A stretch of 64,000 nt of DNA from Citrobacter sp. MGH106 (lineage in GTDB: Bacteria > Pseudomonadota > Gammaproteobacteria > Enterobacterales > Enterobacteriaceae), in NCBI RefSeq assembly GCF_001037495.1, contig NZ_KQ089822.1, positions 1,302,001-1,366,000 on the forward strand. Direction: 5' to 3'. Position 1 is the first letter of the stretch. Every line of letters begins with the position of its first letter. Positions 50,102 to 59,572 of the stretch are shown one piece after another. Below the pieces are notes generated by a model. That model ran no database searches, was not told where the DNA came from, and worked only from the letters and a program-made list of their open reading frames with translations. The position numbers were made by a program, and so were the translations under genes.

Positions 50102-52135
50102 TTATTTCACCTGCTGACCAGGTTTTGCACCTTCGTCAGGACTTAACAGGAAGATATCTTTCCCGCCAGGGCCTGCGGCCATTACCATCCCTTCCGAAAT
50201 ACCGAAGCGCATTTTACGCGGCGCCAGGTTAGCAACCATCACGGTCAGACGACCAATCAGCACCTGTGGCTCCGGATAAGCAGAACGAATACCAGAGAAG
50301 ACATTACGTTTTTCACCGCCCAGGTCCAGCGACAGGCGCAGCAGCTTGTCGGAACCTTCAACGAACTCAGCGTTTTCAATCAGCGCTACGCGCAGGTCAA
50401 CTTTGGCAAAATCGTCAAAGGTGATGGTTTCCTGAATCGGGTCATCCGCCAGCGGACCGGTAACCGGTGCAACTGCGGCTTTCACCTCTTCTTTGGACGC
50501 CTCAACCAGCGCTTCAACTTGTTTCATGTCGATGCGGTTGTAGAGCGCCTTAAAGGTGTTGACCTTGTGGCCGAGCAGAGGCTGCTGAATGGCATCCCAG
50601 CTCAGCTCTGTGTTCAGGAACGCTTCGACACGCTCGCTCAGCGTTGGCAGAACCGGTTTCAGGTACGTCATCAGTACACGGAACAGGTTGATCCCCATAG
50701 AGCAAATCGCCTGCAGGTCGGCGTCACGGCCTTCCTGTTTCGCGACAACCCACGGAGCCTGTTCGTCGACGTAGCGGTTTGCTACGTCTGCCAGCGCCAT
50801 GATTTCACGAATGGCTTTACCAAATTCACGGCTGTCCCATGCTTCACCAATAACTGCTGCGGCGTCGGTAAAGGTTTTGTACAGAGCCGGATCGGCCAGT
50901 TCTGCCGCCAGTACGCCATCAAAACGCTTACTGATAAAACCTGCGTTACGAGAAGCCAGGTTCACCACTTTATTGACGATATCGGCATTAACACGCTGAA
51001 CAAAGTCTTCCAGGTTCAGGTCGATGTCATCAATACGCGAAGAGAGCTTCGCTGTGTAGTAGTAGCGCAGGCTGTCGGCATCAAAATGCTTCAGCCAGGT
51101 GCTGGCCTTAATGAACGTACCACGAGACTTGGACATCTTCGCACCGTTTACCGTGACATAACCGTGTACGAACAGGTTGGTCGGCTTACGGAAGTTGCTG
51201 CCTTCCAGCATGGCAGGCCAGAACAGGCTGTGGAAATAGACGATATCTTTACCGATGAAATGATACAGCTCGGCGTCGGAATCTTTCTTCCAGTATTCGT
51301 CAAAGCTGGTGGTATCGCCGCGCTTGTCGCACAGGTTCTTGAAGGAGCCCATGTAGCCAATCGGCGCGTCCAGCCAGACGTAGAAATATTTGCCTGGAGC
51401 GTTCGGTATTTCAAAACCAAAGTACGGCGAGTCGCGGGAGATATCCCACTGCTGCAGGCCGGATTCAAACCATTCCTGCATTTTATTTGCCACTTGTTCC
51501 TGCAGCGCGCCGCTGCGCGTCCATGCCTGCAGCATTTCGCTGAACGACGGCAGGTCGAAGAAGAAGTGTTCGGAGTCACGCATTACCGGCGTCGCGCCGG
51601 AAACGACGGATTTCGGTTCGATAAGTTCGGTTGGGCTGTAGGTCGCGCCACATACTTCACAGTTATCGCCGTACTGATCCGCAGCCTTACATTTCGGGCA
51701 GGTGCCTTTTACAAAACGGTCCGGCAGGAACATACCTTTTTCCGGATCGTAAAGCTGGGAGATGGTACGGTTCTTAATAAAACCGTTTTCCTTCAGGCGT
51801 GTGTAAATCAGCTCGGACAACTCGCGGTTCTCTTCGCTATGCGTTGAGTGGTAGTTGTCGTAGCTGATGTCAAAACCTGCAAAATCAGTCTGATGCTCCT
51901 GACTCATTTCACCGATCATCTGCTCAGGTGTGATACCAAGTTGCTGTGCTTTCAGCATGATTGGCGTACCGTGTGCGTCGTCCGCGCAGATGAAGTTAAC
52001 CTGGTGGCCGCGCATTCGCTGGTAACGGACCCAGACATCAGCCTGGATGTGCTCCAGCATATGGCCGAGGTGGATAGAGCCGTTGGCGTACGGCAGCGCG
52101 CACGTTACCAGAATTTTCTTCGCGACTTGAGTCAT
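50102..52135 (-). CDS. metG: Methionyl-tRNA synthetase MetG
   Basis: This 677-residue class I aminoacyl-tRNA synthetase has the HIGH-like motif [10 protein letters not shown] (about 14-23), a zinc knuckle with CPKC and CEVC (about 146-162), the KMSKS motif (about 333-337), an anticodon-binding helical domain and a C-terminal EMAP/Arc1p-type tRNA-binding domain (about 575-677). The start MTQVAKKIL at 52135 gives the E. coli length. It is divergent from mrp. Confidence 0.98.
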   Translation of the reverse strand: MTQVAKKILVTCALPYANGSIHLGHMLEHIQADVWVRYQRMRGHQVNFICADDAHGTPIMLKAQQLGITPEQMIGEMSQEHQTDFAGFDISYDNYHSTHSEENRELSELIYTRLKENGFIKNRTISQLYDPEKGMFLPDRFVKGTCPKCKAADQYGDNCEVCGATYSPTELIEPKSVVSGATPVMRDSEHFFFDLPSFSEMLQAWTRSGALQEQVANKMQEWFESGLQQWDISRDSPYFGFEIPNAPGKYFYVWLDAPIGYMGSFKNLCDKRGDTTSFDEYWKKDSDAELYHFIGKDIVYFHSLFWPAMLEGSNFRKPTNLFVHGYVTVNGAKMSKSRGTFIKASTWLKHFDADSLRYYYTAKLSSRIDDIDLNLEDFVQRVNADIVNKVVNLASRNAGFISKRFDGVLAAELADPALYKTFTDAAAVIGEAWDSREFGKAIREIMALADVANRYVDEQAPWVVAKQEGRDADLQAICSMGINLFRVLMTYLKPVLPTLSERVEAFLNTELSWDAIQQPLLGHKVNTFKALYNRIDMKQVEALVEASKEEVKAAVAPVTGPLADDPIQETITFDDFAKVDLRVALIENAEFVEGSDKLLRLSLDLGGEKRNVFSGIRSAYPEPQVLIGRLTVMVANLAPRKMRFGISEGMVMAAGPGGKDIFLLSPDEGAKPGQQVK

Positions 52136-52299
52136 AGTGGGCAATTACTTCTTTTGTAGTGAAAAGGGCTTTGATAGTACCAAAATGGTAATTACTGCGC
52201 CAAGCGATAAGGACATTTATCCACAAATGAATAATTGCGACGGTTGGAGTAAACTACCCGATGACAATCGTATTTTCAGAACAACAAAAAGGAGTCGGG

Positions 52300-53409
52300 A
52301 TGAACCCACAATCCCAGGCCAAATCACCAGAAACCCTGCGCGCCATGGTCGCCGGGACGCTGGCGAATTTTCAGCATTCAACCCTGAAGCATAATCTGAC
52401 GACGCTTAAAGCGTTGCATCATGTCGCCTGGATGGATGACACGTTGCACGTAGAGCTGGTCATGCCATTCGTCTGGCACAGTGCGTTTGAGGTATTAAAA
52501 GAGCAGTGCAGTGCCGATTTACTGCGTATCACTGGTGCGAAAGCGATTGACTGGAAGCTGTCGCATAACATTGCGACGCTGAAGCGCGTGAAAAACCAGC
52601 CGGGTATTAATGGTGTGAAGAACATCATCGCCGTTAGTTCAGGTAAAGGTGGGGTAGGTAAATCATCTACTGCCGTTAACCTTGCACTGGCGCTCGCGGC
52701 AGAAGGGGCGAAAGTCGGTATTCTTGATGCCGATATTTATGGTCCCTCTATTCCGACCATGCTCGGTGCAGAAAATCAGCGTCCGACCTCGCCAGATGGC
52801 ACCCATATGGCGCCGATTATGTCTCATGGCCTGGCAACCAACTCCATTGGTTATCTGGTAACGGACGACAACGCGATGGTGTGGCGAGGCCCAATGGCCA
52901 GCAAGGCGTTGCTGCAGATGCTGCAGGAGACCTTATGGCCGGATCTTGATTATCTGGTACTGGATATGCCGCCGGGTACTGGTGACATTCAGTTGACGCT
53001 GGCGCAGAACATTCCGGTGACAGGGGCAGTTGTTGTGACTACGCCGCAGGATATCGCGCTAATCGATGCTAAAAAAGGCATCGTCATGTTTGAAAAAGTG
53101 GAAGTGCCGGTATTAGGCATTGTTGAGAACATGAGTATGCATATCTGCAGTAACTGTGGCCACCACGAGCCGATTTTTGGCACTGGTGGTGCGCAGAAAC
53201 TGGCAGAACAGTACCATACCCAACTACTGGGACAAATGCCGCTGCATATTACCCTGCGCGAAGATCTCGATCGTGGCACGCCGACGGTTATCAGCCGCCC
53301 TGACAGCGAATTCACGGCGATTTACCGCGACCTGGCGGGACGTGTGGCAGCACAGCTTTACTGGCAGGGAGAAGTGATCCCGGGTGAGATTGCTTTCCGC
53401 GCCGTGTAA
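52300..53409 (+). CDS. mrp: Fe-S cluster carrier ATPase Mrp (ApbC)
   Basis: This 369-residue P-loop protein carries Fe-S clusters. An N-terminal MIP18-like domain (about 10-85) is followed by a deviant Walker A GKGGVGKSS near residue 115 and the cluster-binding CSNCG motif. The ATG at 52300 gives the E. coli length. It stands directly beside metG, as in E. coli. Confidence 0.97.
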   Translation: MNPQSQAKSPETLRAMVAGTLANFQHSTLKHNLTTLKALHHVAWMDDTLHVELVMPFVWHSAFEVLKEQCSADLLRITGAKAIDWKLSHNIATLKRVKNQPGINGVKNIIAVSSGKGGVGKSSTAVNLALALAAEGAKVGILDADIYGPSIPTMLGAENQRPTSPDGTHMAPIMSHGLATNSIGYLVTDDNAMVWRGPMASKALLQMLQETLWPDLDYLVLDMPPGTGDIQLTLAQNIPVTGAVVVTTPQDIALIDAKKGIVMFEKVEVPVLGIVENMSMHICSNCGHHEPIFGTGGAQKLAEQYHTQLLGQMPLHITLREDLDRGTPTVISRPDSEFTAIYRDLAGRVAAQLYWQGEVIPGEIAFRAV

Positions 53410-53421
53410 TTTACGCTGCAC

Positions 53422-53464
53422 ATATTCACCGCATTAATGAGTTATTGATGCGGTGAATATTTTA
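53422..53464 (+). terminator. Hairpin terminator after mrp
   Basis: ATATTCACCGCAT (53422-53434) pairs with ATGCGGTGAATAT (53448-53460), and inner AAT/ATT pairs extend the stem. TTTTA follows. This is a likely intrinsic terminator that isolates mrp from the fimbrial genes. Confidence 0.8.
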
Positions 53465-53670
53465 AATAAATAGTCGCGCTTTATTGTTTACCCTGAGTTA
53501 ATAAACCTCAATTTTATCCAAAAATAAATCTGTAACCCATCATTTAAATTGATCAAATCTATTCCCTTAATCTACAATTTCTATTGGTCGGGGCGGATAC
53601 TTTCGCTCACAGGACACTGAACAAACTGTGTTTATGCCGTTTTACGTTAACTACAGGAATAACGTTAAAA

Positions 53671-53952
53671 ATGAAAAACCGTTTGCTGATGGGGATAATA
53701 GTTCTGGGTTATGGAATAGGCTCACCTGCCTTTGCTTCTGATACTGCGACATTAACCATTAGCGGAACGGTCACCGCTCCCACCTGCAGTACCGATGTTG
53801 TGGAAAATCAACTCCAACAGCGATGTGGTAATACCACCCACCTTTCCAGTACATCCGATGTGGTTTCAGCGCCAGCCAGAGGCGTGATGACCGAAGTCGT
53901 TGCCGTCCAGGGTGATGCAACGCGACAGATTGTGCTAAATCGTTATGACTAA
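53671..53952 (+). CDS. yehE: DUF2574 secreted protein YehE
   Basis: This 93-residue protein has a signal peptide (1-22, ending AFAS) and two cysteines (Cys39 and Cys51). It matches E. coli YehE, including TATLTISGTVTAPTCS near the N-terminus and RQIVLNRYD at the C-terminus. The mature N-terminal strand resembles that of a fimbrial subunit, yet it is too short to be one. It precedes yehD by 274 bp of AT-rich DNA. Function unknown. Confidence 0.85.
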   Translation: MKNRLLMGIIVLGYGIGSPAFASDTATLTISGTVTAPTCSTDVVENQLQQRCGNTTHLSSTSDVVSAPARGVMTEVVAVQGDATRQIVLNRYD

Positions 53953-54226
53953 TATCTATTTTATTCAGCATATATTATTTCAATGAATGATGTGTGTATT
54001 CTTTATTTGCTTAATGGATAATCACGAACAGTTAATTGCATCGATTTATTAATTCTTAATATATTGTTAAATGAAATTTATTTGTTGCAATTATATTGCT
54101 GGATTTCATTTGTTTTAAATCAATAAAACAATGCGTTTACATTGCGTTAACGATCTTCCTATGAGAATTTAATTCCCGGAGTTAACAGTTCTTACAAATA
54201 GAAATTAATTCATTAAGGAAGATACT

Positions 54227-54763
54227 ATGAAACGTTCAGTTATTTCTGCTGCTGTGCTGACTGCTGTATTTATGAGCGCTGGGGCTTTTGCTGTTGATTC
54301 TGACCAGGGCGAGTTGGTTATTACCGGTAAGGTAACAGGAACGACATGTAAATTTGTGGGAGATACTACTGCGACAATCGACATGAACCAGATTGGTGCT
54401 GACCGGTTGAATGCTCTGACTCCGGGGGGAGTTTATGATGGATATTCTAATCAGACAACAACACCTCTGACAGTTGAATGTACGGGTACTGAAGCGCCAA
54501 GAATTACTTTCTCCAGTTCTCAATTCGACAGCGCAAATAAGTACATTACACGGAATACGGCATCGAGTAATGGTGCTGGTTTTGCAGTTTACTATGGTAA
54601 TGATTTTATTCAACAGGTTAACCCTGGCACGGGTATTAATTTAACCAAGACAAGTGATAACAAATATATTCTGAACTTTAAAGCTCGTTATGCGAAAGCT
54701 GGCAATGCTGTTACTGCTGGTGATGTTGCTTCTTCACTGACAATGACCGTTGTTACTGATTAA
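54227..54763 (+). CDS. yehD: Fimbrial major subunit YehD (StcA-like)
   Basis: This 178-residue pilin has a signal peptide (1-22, ending AFA) and two cysteines (near 40 and 84) forming the usual pilin disulfide. The N-terminal donor strand GELVITGKVTGTTC and a C-terminal strand ending LTMTVVTD follow the chaperone-usher pattern. The locus next to mrp and metG equals E. coli yehD and Salmonella stcA. A strong ribosome binding site (AAGGAAG) and a distal hairpin suggest it is made in excess over the genes downstream. Confidence 0.92.
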   Translation: MKRSVISAAVLTAVFMSAGAFAVDSDQGELVITGKVTGTTCKFVGDTTATIDMNQIGADRLNALTPGGVYDGYSNQTTTPLTVECTGTEAPRITFSSSQFDSANKYITRNTASSNGAGFAVYYGNDFIQQVNPGTGINLTKTSDNKYILNFKARYAKAGNAVTAGDVASSLTMTVVTD

Positions 54764-54783
54764 TTGATTAATATCCTTTTTGT

Positions 54784-54801
54784 CGGCGGCTATGGCCGCC
54801 G
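54784..54801 (+). terminator. Hairpin between yehD and yehC
   Basis: CGGCGGC (54784-54790) pairs with GCCGCCG (54795-54801) over a TATG loop. There is no clear T tract, so it probably protects the yehD 3' end or partly attenuates transcription, keeping major subunit above chaperone and usher. Confidence 0.65.
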
Positions 54802-54828
54802 GTTATTTCTGTAGCAAGGATAATTATA

Positions 54829-55509
54829 ATGAAAAAAATATTAGTCTTATTGTTGCTTGGCACAGTATTGCCAGCGTGGGGGGGCATCTATATTTACGGC
54901 ACCCGTGTTATTTATCCGGCGCAAAAAAAAGAGATTATTGTACAGTTAATGAATGAAGGTAATCGCAGCGCACTTGTCCAGTCGTGGATTGACGATGGTG
55001 ATACCAGTCTGCCACCAGAGAAAATTCAGGTGCCGTTTGTGATGACTCCGCCGGTAGTTCGTGTCAGTGGCGGTTCCGGTCAGCAACTGAAAATTAAACA
55101 ACTGGCAAATACTCTACCGAAAGATCGAGAAAGCTTATTTTTCCTTAATGTATTAGATATTCCTCCTAATTCATCAGGCTCCGAAAATAAGAATATAATT
55201 AAATTTGCTATGCAAAATCGTATTAAATTTATTTACCGTCCACAAAGTGTTGCTGGTGTAACTAAAGATAGTTTTGCCCATCTGAAGATCAGGTATATCG
55301 GTGGTGGTTTAAATATAAAAAATGATTCGGCTAACTGGATAACTATTCCAGAGTTAATGGGAAATAAAAAAATCAATACAGAAACGTTGATGCTGGCGCC
55401 ATGGTCGGATAAAACGCTGAATACCACCACTATTGTTAATCATTACAAAGTTACTCTTATTGATGATCACGGCAATTACTTGAGTGAAAATATAAAAGTC
55501 GATAAATAG
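54829..55509 (+). CDS. yehC: Fimbrial chaperone YehC (StcB-like)
   Basis: This 226-residue periplasmic PapD-like chaperone has a signal peptide (1-18, ending AWG). The first Ig domain carries the conserved GTRVIYPAQKKE with the Arg that binds subunit carboxylates, and the segment LPKDRESLFFLNVLDIPP. A second Ig domain follows. It delivers YehD and YehA to the usher YehB, whose gene begins 14 bp later. Confidence 0.93.
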   Translation: MKKILVLLLLGTVLPAWGGIYIYGTRVIYPAQKKEIIVQLMNEGNRSALVQSWIDDGDTSLPPEKIQVPFVMTPPVVRVSGGSGQQLKIKQLANTLPKDRESLFFLNVLDIPPNSSGSENKNIIKFAMQNRIKFIYRPQSVAGVTKDSFAHLKIRYIGGGLNIKNDSANWITIPELMGNKKINTETLMLAPWSDKTLNTTTIVNHYKVTLIDDHGNYLSENIKVDK

Positions 55510-55523
55510 CTCAAGGACTGGCT

Positions 55524-58007
55524 ATGTCAAAGATAAATTCTATTACACTGGCCATTTTGTCAGTGCTAACGAATCCAGCCGTATGGGCTGAAGAGGAATC
55601 GTTTGATACTCATTTTATGATCGGTGGTTTAAATGGTGAGAAAATTTCTCACTATCAGATTGATGGCGATAAGCCGATGCCCGGCATGTATGAAATGGAT
55701 GTCTATCTAAATAAGCAGTGGCGCGGGCATTACGATATCAATATTAAAGCTGACCCGGAGATGACATGCTTATCATGGGAGCAGTTGCAGCAAATTGGTA
55801 TTCGTACTGAAGGTATTAAAGCTGATAAAAATGAAGATTGCGTACCGCTACGTGCGGCAGTACAGGGTGGTAGCATTGGGTATGATATCGGGCAATTTGT
55901 ACTGAATTTGAACGTGCCTCAGGCATATGTGAATGAATATGAGTCGGGTTATATGCCTCCCGAAACCTGGGAACGAGGGATTAACGCATTTTACACTTCT
56001 TATTATGCCAGCCAGTATTACAGTAATTATAAACATGGTGGCGATGATAAAAGCAGTTATGTGAGTCTGAACAGCGGATTGAACGTACTGGACTGGCAGC
56101 TGCATTCGAATGCTAACTATACGAAAGGCAACGAGGGCAGAGGTGAGTGGAAAAGTAATACCTTATATGTGGAACGTGGTATTCCGTCGATCCTTAGCAC
56201 GTTGCGCGCTGGAGACATGTATACCAGTTCGGATATTTTTGACGCTGTACGGTTTCGCGGCGTACGTATCTGGCGTGATATGCAAATGTTGCCAAACTCG
56301 AAACAGCGCTTTACACCGGTGGTACGTGGCATAGCGCAGAGCAACGCGCTGGTGTCTATTGAACAAAACGGTTTTGTTATTTATCAGAAAGAGGTCTCTC
56401 CGGGGCCTTTCGCTATTGATGATTTGCAGCTTGCCGGTGGTGGCGCGGATCTGGATGTTAGTGTGAAAGAGGCCGATGGTTCGATAAGACATTATCTGGT
56501 GCCTTATTCATCGGTACCCAATATGTTGCAGGCTGGGGTAGCGAAATATGATTTCGCTGCCGGACGTAGCAATATTGAAGGTGCGAGCAATCAGTCTGAT
56601 TTTATCCAGGGTAGTTATCAGTATGGATTGAATAATCTGCTAACTGCATATGGTGGTTCAATGTTGTCGGAGAACTACTATTCATTTGTGCTCGGTACTG
56701 GATGGAATACGCCGATTGGTGCGATCTCGGTAGATGGAACTCGCTCACACAGTGAACAGGATAACGGCGTTTTTGACGGGCAGAGTTATCAGGTCGCGTG
56801 GAACAAATATGTCGCGCAGACCGGAACTCAGTTTGCGCTGGCGGCCTATCGCTACTCTTCGCGGGATTACCGTACTTTCAACGATCATGTGTGGGCGAAT
56901 AACAAAAATAGTTATGATCGAGACGAAAATGATGCGTATGACATTGCAGACTACTACCAATATGACTTTGGTCGTAAGAATAGCTTTTCCCTCAACATCA
57001 ACCAGGCATTACCTGATAGCTGGGGATTTCTGGCCGTTAGCGGCCTGTGGCGCGATTACTGGGGCCGTAGCGGAACCGGTAAAGATTATCAGTTGAGCTA
57101 CTCGAACACTTGGCAACGTATCAGTTATACCTTATCTGCCAGCCAGACGTATGATGAAGAAAACCGTCAGGATAAACGTTTTAACCTGTATATCTCTATT
57201 CCATTCTCCTGGGGCGATGGGATTGCCACTCGGCGGCGCGATCTGTTTGTTTCCAATTCAACGACGTTCGATGATGACGGCTATCAGTCGAATAACACCA
57301 GTTTAAGTGGGGTGGCGGGTAACCGTGATCAATTCAGCTACGGTGCTAATTTCAGTCATCAGCAGCAGGGAAGTGAGACCGCGGCGAGCGGCAGTTTAGT
57401 ATGGCGCATGCCAGTGGCGACGCTCGGCGGCAGTTACAGTCAATCGAATCAATATCAACAGGTCAGCGGCAATATTCAGGGAGGGATTGTGGCGTGGTCT
57501 GATGGTGTCGCCCTAACTCCCCGACTTTCAGATACTTTCGCCATTATAAAAGCCCCTGGCCTGCAGGGTGCGGCGGTGCAGGGACAGCGTTATTTAACGA
57601 CGGACAGCAAAGGCTATGCTGTTTATGACAGTCTGACTCCATACCGCGAAAATATGCTGATGCTGGATCTTTCCGACAGCAACAGCGATGTGACATTACT
57701 GGGAAATCACAAAGGCACAGTGCCTTATCGTGGCGCGGTTGTGATGGCGGAGTTTGAAACTGACCGGCGTAAATCCTGGAACTTCCGTGCTCAACGGACG
57801 GACGGTTCTCCATTATCGTTTGGCTATGAAGTGGAGGATAATACCGGCAATAACGTTGGTTTGGTCGGCCAGGGCAGTCGGTTATTTATTCGCACCGACG
57901 ACATTCCTGCTTCTGTACGTGTTGCGGTTAATAAACAACAGGGACAATTCTGCACAATTATCTTTGAGAAGATGATTGATGAGAGCAAAGTCTATATTTG
58001 CCAGTAA
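55524..58007 (+). CDS. yehB: Fimbrial usher YehB (StcC-like)
   Basis: This 827-residue outer-membrane usher of the FimD/PapC family has a signal peptide (about 1-22), an N-terminal chaperone-binding domain, a large barrel with plug domain, and two C-terminal Ig-like domains. Conserved motifs include the PapC-type RGVRIWRDMQMLP, SNALVSIEQNGFVIYQKEV and the SGPFAIDDL-like SPGPFAIDDLQ. Length matches E. coli YehB. It is followed by yehA 11 bp on. Confidence 0.94.
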   Translation: MSKINSITLAILSVLTNPAVWAEEESFDTHFMIGGLNGEKISHYQIDGDKPMPGMYEMDVYLNKQWRGHYDINIKADPEMTCLSWEQLQQIGIRTEGIKADKNEDCVPLRAAVQGGSIGYDIGQFVLNLNVPQAYVNEYESGYMPPETWERGINAFYTSYYASQYYSNYKHGGDDKSSYVSLNSGLNVLDWQLHSNANYTKGNEGRGEWKSNTLYVERGIPSILSTLRAGDMYTSSDIFDAVRFRGVRIWRDMQMLPNSKQRFTPVVRGIAQSNALVSIEQNGFVIYQKEVSPGPFAIDDLQLAGGGADLDVSVKEADGSIRHYLVPYSSVPNMLQAGVAKYDFAAGRSNIEGASNQSDFIQGSYQYGLNNLLTAYGGSMLSENYYSFVLGTGWNTPIGAISVDGTRSHSEQDNGVFDGQSYQVAWNKYVAQTGTQFALAAYRYSSRDYRTFNDHVWANNKNSYDRDENDAYDIADYYQYDFGRKNSFSLNINQALPDSWGFLAVSGLWRDYWGRSGTGKDYQLSYSNTWQRISYTLSASQTYDEENRQDKRFNLYISIPFSWGDGIATRRRDLFVSNSTTFDDDGYQSNNTSLSGVAGNRDQFSYGANFSHQQQGSETAASGSLVWRMPVATLGGSYSQSNQYQQVSGNIQGGIVAWSDGVALTPRLSDTFAIIKAPGLQGAAVQGQRYLTTDSKGYAVYDSLTPYRENMLMLDLSDSNSDVTLLGNHKGTVPYRGAVVMAEFETDRRKSWNFRAQRTDGSPLSFGYEVEDNTGNNVGLVGQGSRLFIRTDDIPASVRVAVNKQQGQFCTIIFEKMIDESKVYICQ

Positions 58008-58018
58008 GGATGATAAAT

Positions 58019-59002
58019 ATGAAAGAGTATATATGTCTAATATTTTTGCTGTTGTCATCCTTTGGGTTACAGGCGAAGTGTACTTTTGATAATTCAAACT
58101 CGGCAACGCCAGTAGTTAATCTGGATATGACCACAGGAGTTGCGGTAGTGAAACTAAATATCAACGCTACTGGTAATATAAAATGCAATGCCAATAGTGA
58201 TAATTTATATTACGCCACGCCATTGCAGGACTATATTGTTGCTTTTCAGGGTAGTAGTGGTAATAGAGTTTTAATTAAGATTAACTTAACCGGAGATGGT
58301 TTTCCTGTAAGCATAGGAAATAGAACGGTTAGTGCCGGAGAAATACTGAATGATAAAGTTTTTACAGTGACGGCATCTTATGTAAATTCAGGAACTGCAA
58401 AGCAGACGGTATCTGGCAATGCATTTAATCTGAGCGATCCCGCTGTGAGCATTACCTCAGAAAACACCTGTACATCCAACTGGTTAAGTTATCTCTATTG
58501 TTGGATTACAGGACGATTGTCAAACTCTTCAGCCTTTACTCAGAATATTAATTTTACTGTGACACACAAACCTACAACCTGCCGGTTTTCAGAATCTACA
58601 TACAAAATCCAAATGCCAGAGACCACATTAAATGACATAGTAGGCACGACTAATACCAAATCAGGTACTGCAAATCTGGTATTGAACTGCGATAGTGTGT
58701 ACAACGTTACTACTAATCCGGTAAGTTTTATCGTTTCACGTGGTGACTGGAACGAGAGTGGTACAATATTGAAAAATACCTTCATTAATGGTGCAAAAGG
58801 CGTTGGCTTCCAGATATATAATGGCACTGCGACTACGCCATTAAGACGCGGAGATATATTAATGAACAGGATTGTTAAAATGGCAGCAGTCAGTAATCAG
58901 TACACGTTTCCGATTATCGCAAAGTACGTGCGAGTCGCAGAGGAACCATTGCAACCAGGTGAAATGCAGAGCAAAGTGATATTTGCTGTATCCTATGATT
59001 AA
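58019..59002 (+). CDS. yehA: Fimbrial tip adhesin YehA (StcD-like)
   Basis: This 327-residue protein has a signal peptide (1-18, ending GLQA), an N-terminal lectin-like domain with its own cysteines, and a C-terminal pilin domain with the NTKSGTANLVLNC stretch and a C-terminal strand MQSKVIFAVSYD. It probably sits at the tip and binds a host or plant receptor. It is the last gene of yehDCBA and is about 17 residues shorter than recalled for E. coli. The receptor is unknown. Confidence 0.88.
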   Translation: MKEYICLIFLLLSSFGLQAKCTFDNSNSATPVVNLDMTTGVAVVKLNINATGNIKCNANSDNLYYATPLQDYIVAFQGSSGNRVLIKINLTGDGFPVSIGNRTVSAGEILNDKVFTVTASYVNSGTAKQTVSGNAFNLSDPAVSITSENTCTSNWLSYLYCWITGRLSNSSAFTQNINFTVTHKPTTCRFSESTYKIQMPETTLNDIVGTTNTKSGTANLVLNCDSVYNVTTNPVSFIVSRGDWNESGTILKNTFINGAKGVGFQIYNGTATTPLRRGDILMNRIVKMAAVSNQYTFPIIAKYVRVAEEPLQPGEMQSKVIFAVSYD

Positions 59003-59031
59003 TTAATATTATTATGACAGTCTGGTGAACT

Positions 59032-59058
59032 CACGTACTTTCATTCCGAAAGTACGTG
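59032..59058. terminator. Hairpin between yehA and rcnB
   Basis: CACGTACTTTC (59032-59042) and GAAAGTACGTG (59048-59058) form a perfect 11-bp stem with loop ATTCC. Weak T runs follow. It lies between convergent yehA and rcnB. A second palindrome, ATCACCGGTGAT, spans the rcnB stop codon. Confidence 0.72.
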
Positions 59059-59069
59059 TATGTATTTTA

Positions 59070-59402
59070 TCACCGGTGATAAAAAATCTCGCCGTCATAG
59101 GCTTTAATGATCTTCCCGTCGGCATCATTAATCAGTACATATGCGCCACCCATATAGGTCCAGTGTGTGCCTGCGGCTGGTGCTGGCAGGTTGCGCTGAT
59201 TCCACTGCTTAATGGCGTACTCATCAGTACGGTACAGCTGAGGGACTGTGTCTCCTGGCTTGAAATGGGTAAAGTCGGCAATAAAACCACTTAGCTCATA
59301 CTTATCAATCCCCTTGGGGGCAGCTGTTGCGGCTGGCGCGGCCCAAACAACGCTGGTCGTGAGTAATAATGCACCCAACAACGTTTTGTTCTTCATACCC
59401 AT
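59070..59402 (-). CDS. rcnB: Nickel/cobalt homeostasis protein RcnB
   Basis: This 110-residue periplasmic protein has a signal peptide (about 1-22, ending VWA) and an RcnB domain, KYELSGFIADFTHFKPGDTV through WTYMGGAYVLINDADG to IFYHR. In E. coli it tunes Ni and Co efflux with RcnA. Here neither rcnA nor rcnR is next to it: the upstream gene is a LysR regulator. It probably has its own promoter in the 170-bp gap. Confidence 0.92.
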   Translation of the reverse strand: MGMKNKTLLGALLLTTSVVWAAPAATAAPKGIDKYELSGFIADFTHFKPGDTVPQLYRTDEYAIKQWNQRNLPAPAAGTHWTYMGGAYVLINDADGKIIKAYDGEIFYHR

Positions 59403-59572
59403 CCTCTCTACTTATTCGGGTCGTCAAAATCAGTCGTGTATCATTCTCATCGTACAGGGCTTCTGACAAGCACTATTTTGTTATGACTCCCAGAATTTCG
59501 TAAAAAGTGTAAATAAAAACGTAGAGATACGCCACTCATGATGTAGGTCGGCAAGGCGTTGAATCGGGCTAA

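Noticed and set aside
50519-51847. 442-codon open frame opposite metG
   Set aside because: It is a shadow frame on the antisense strand of a conserved gene with no domain of its own.
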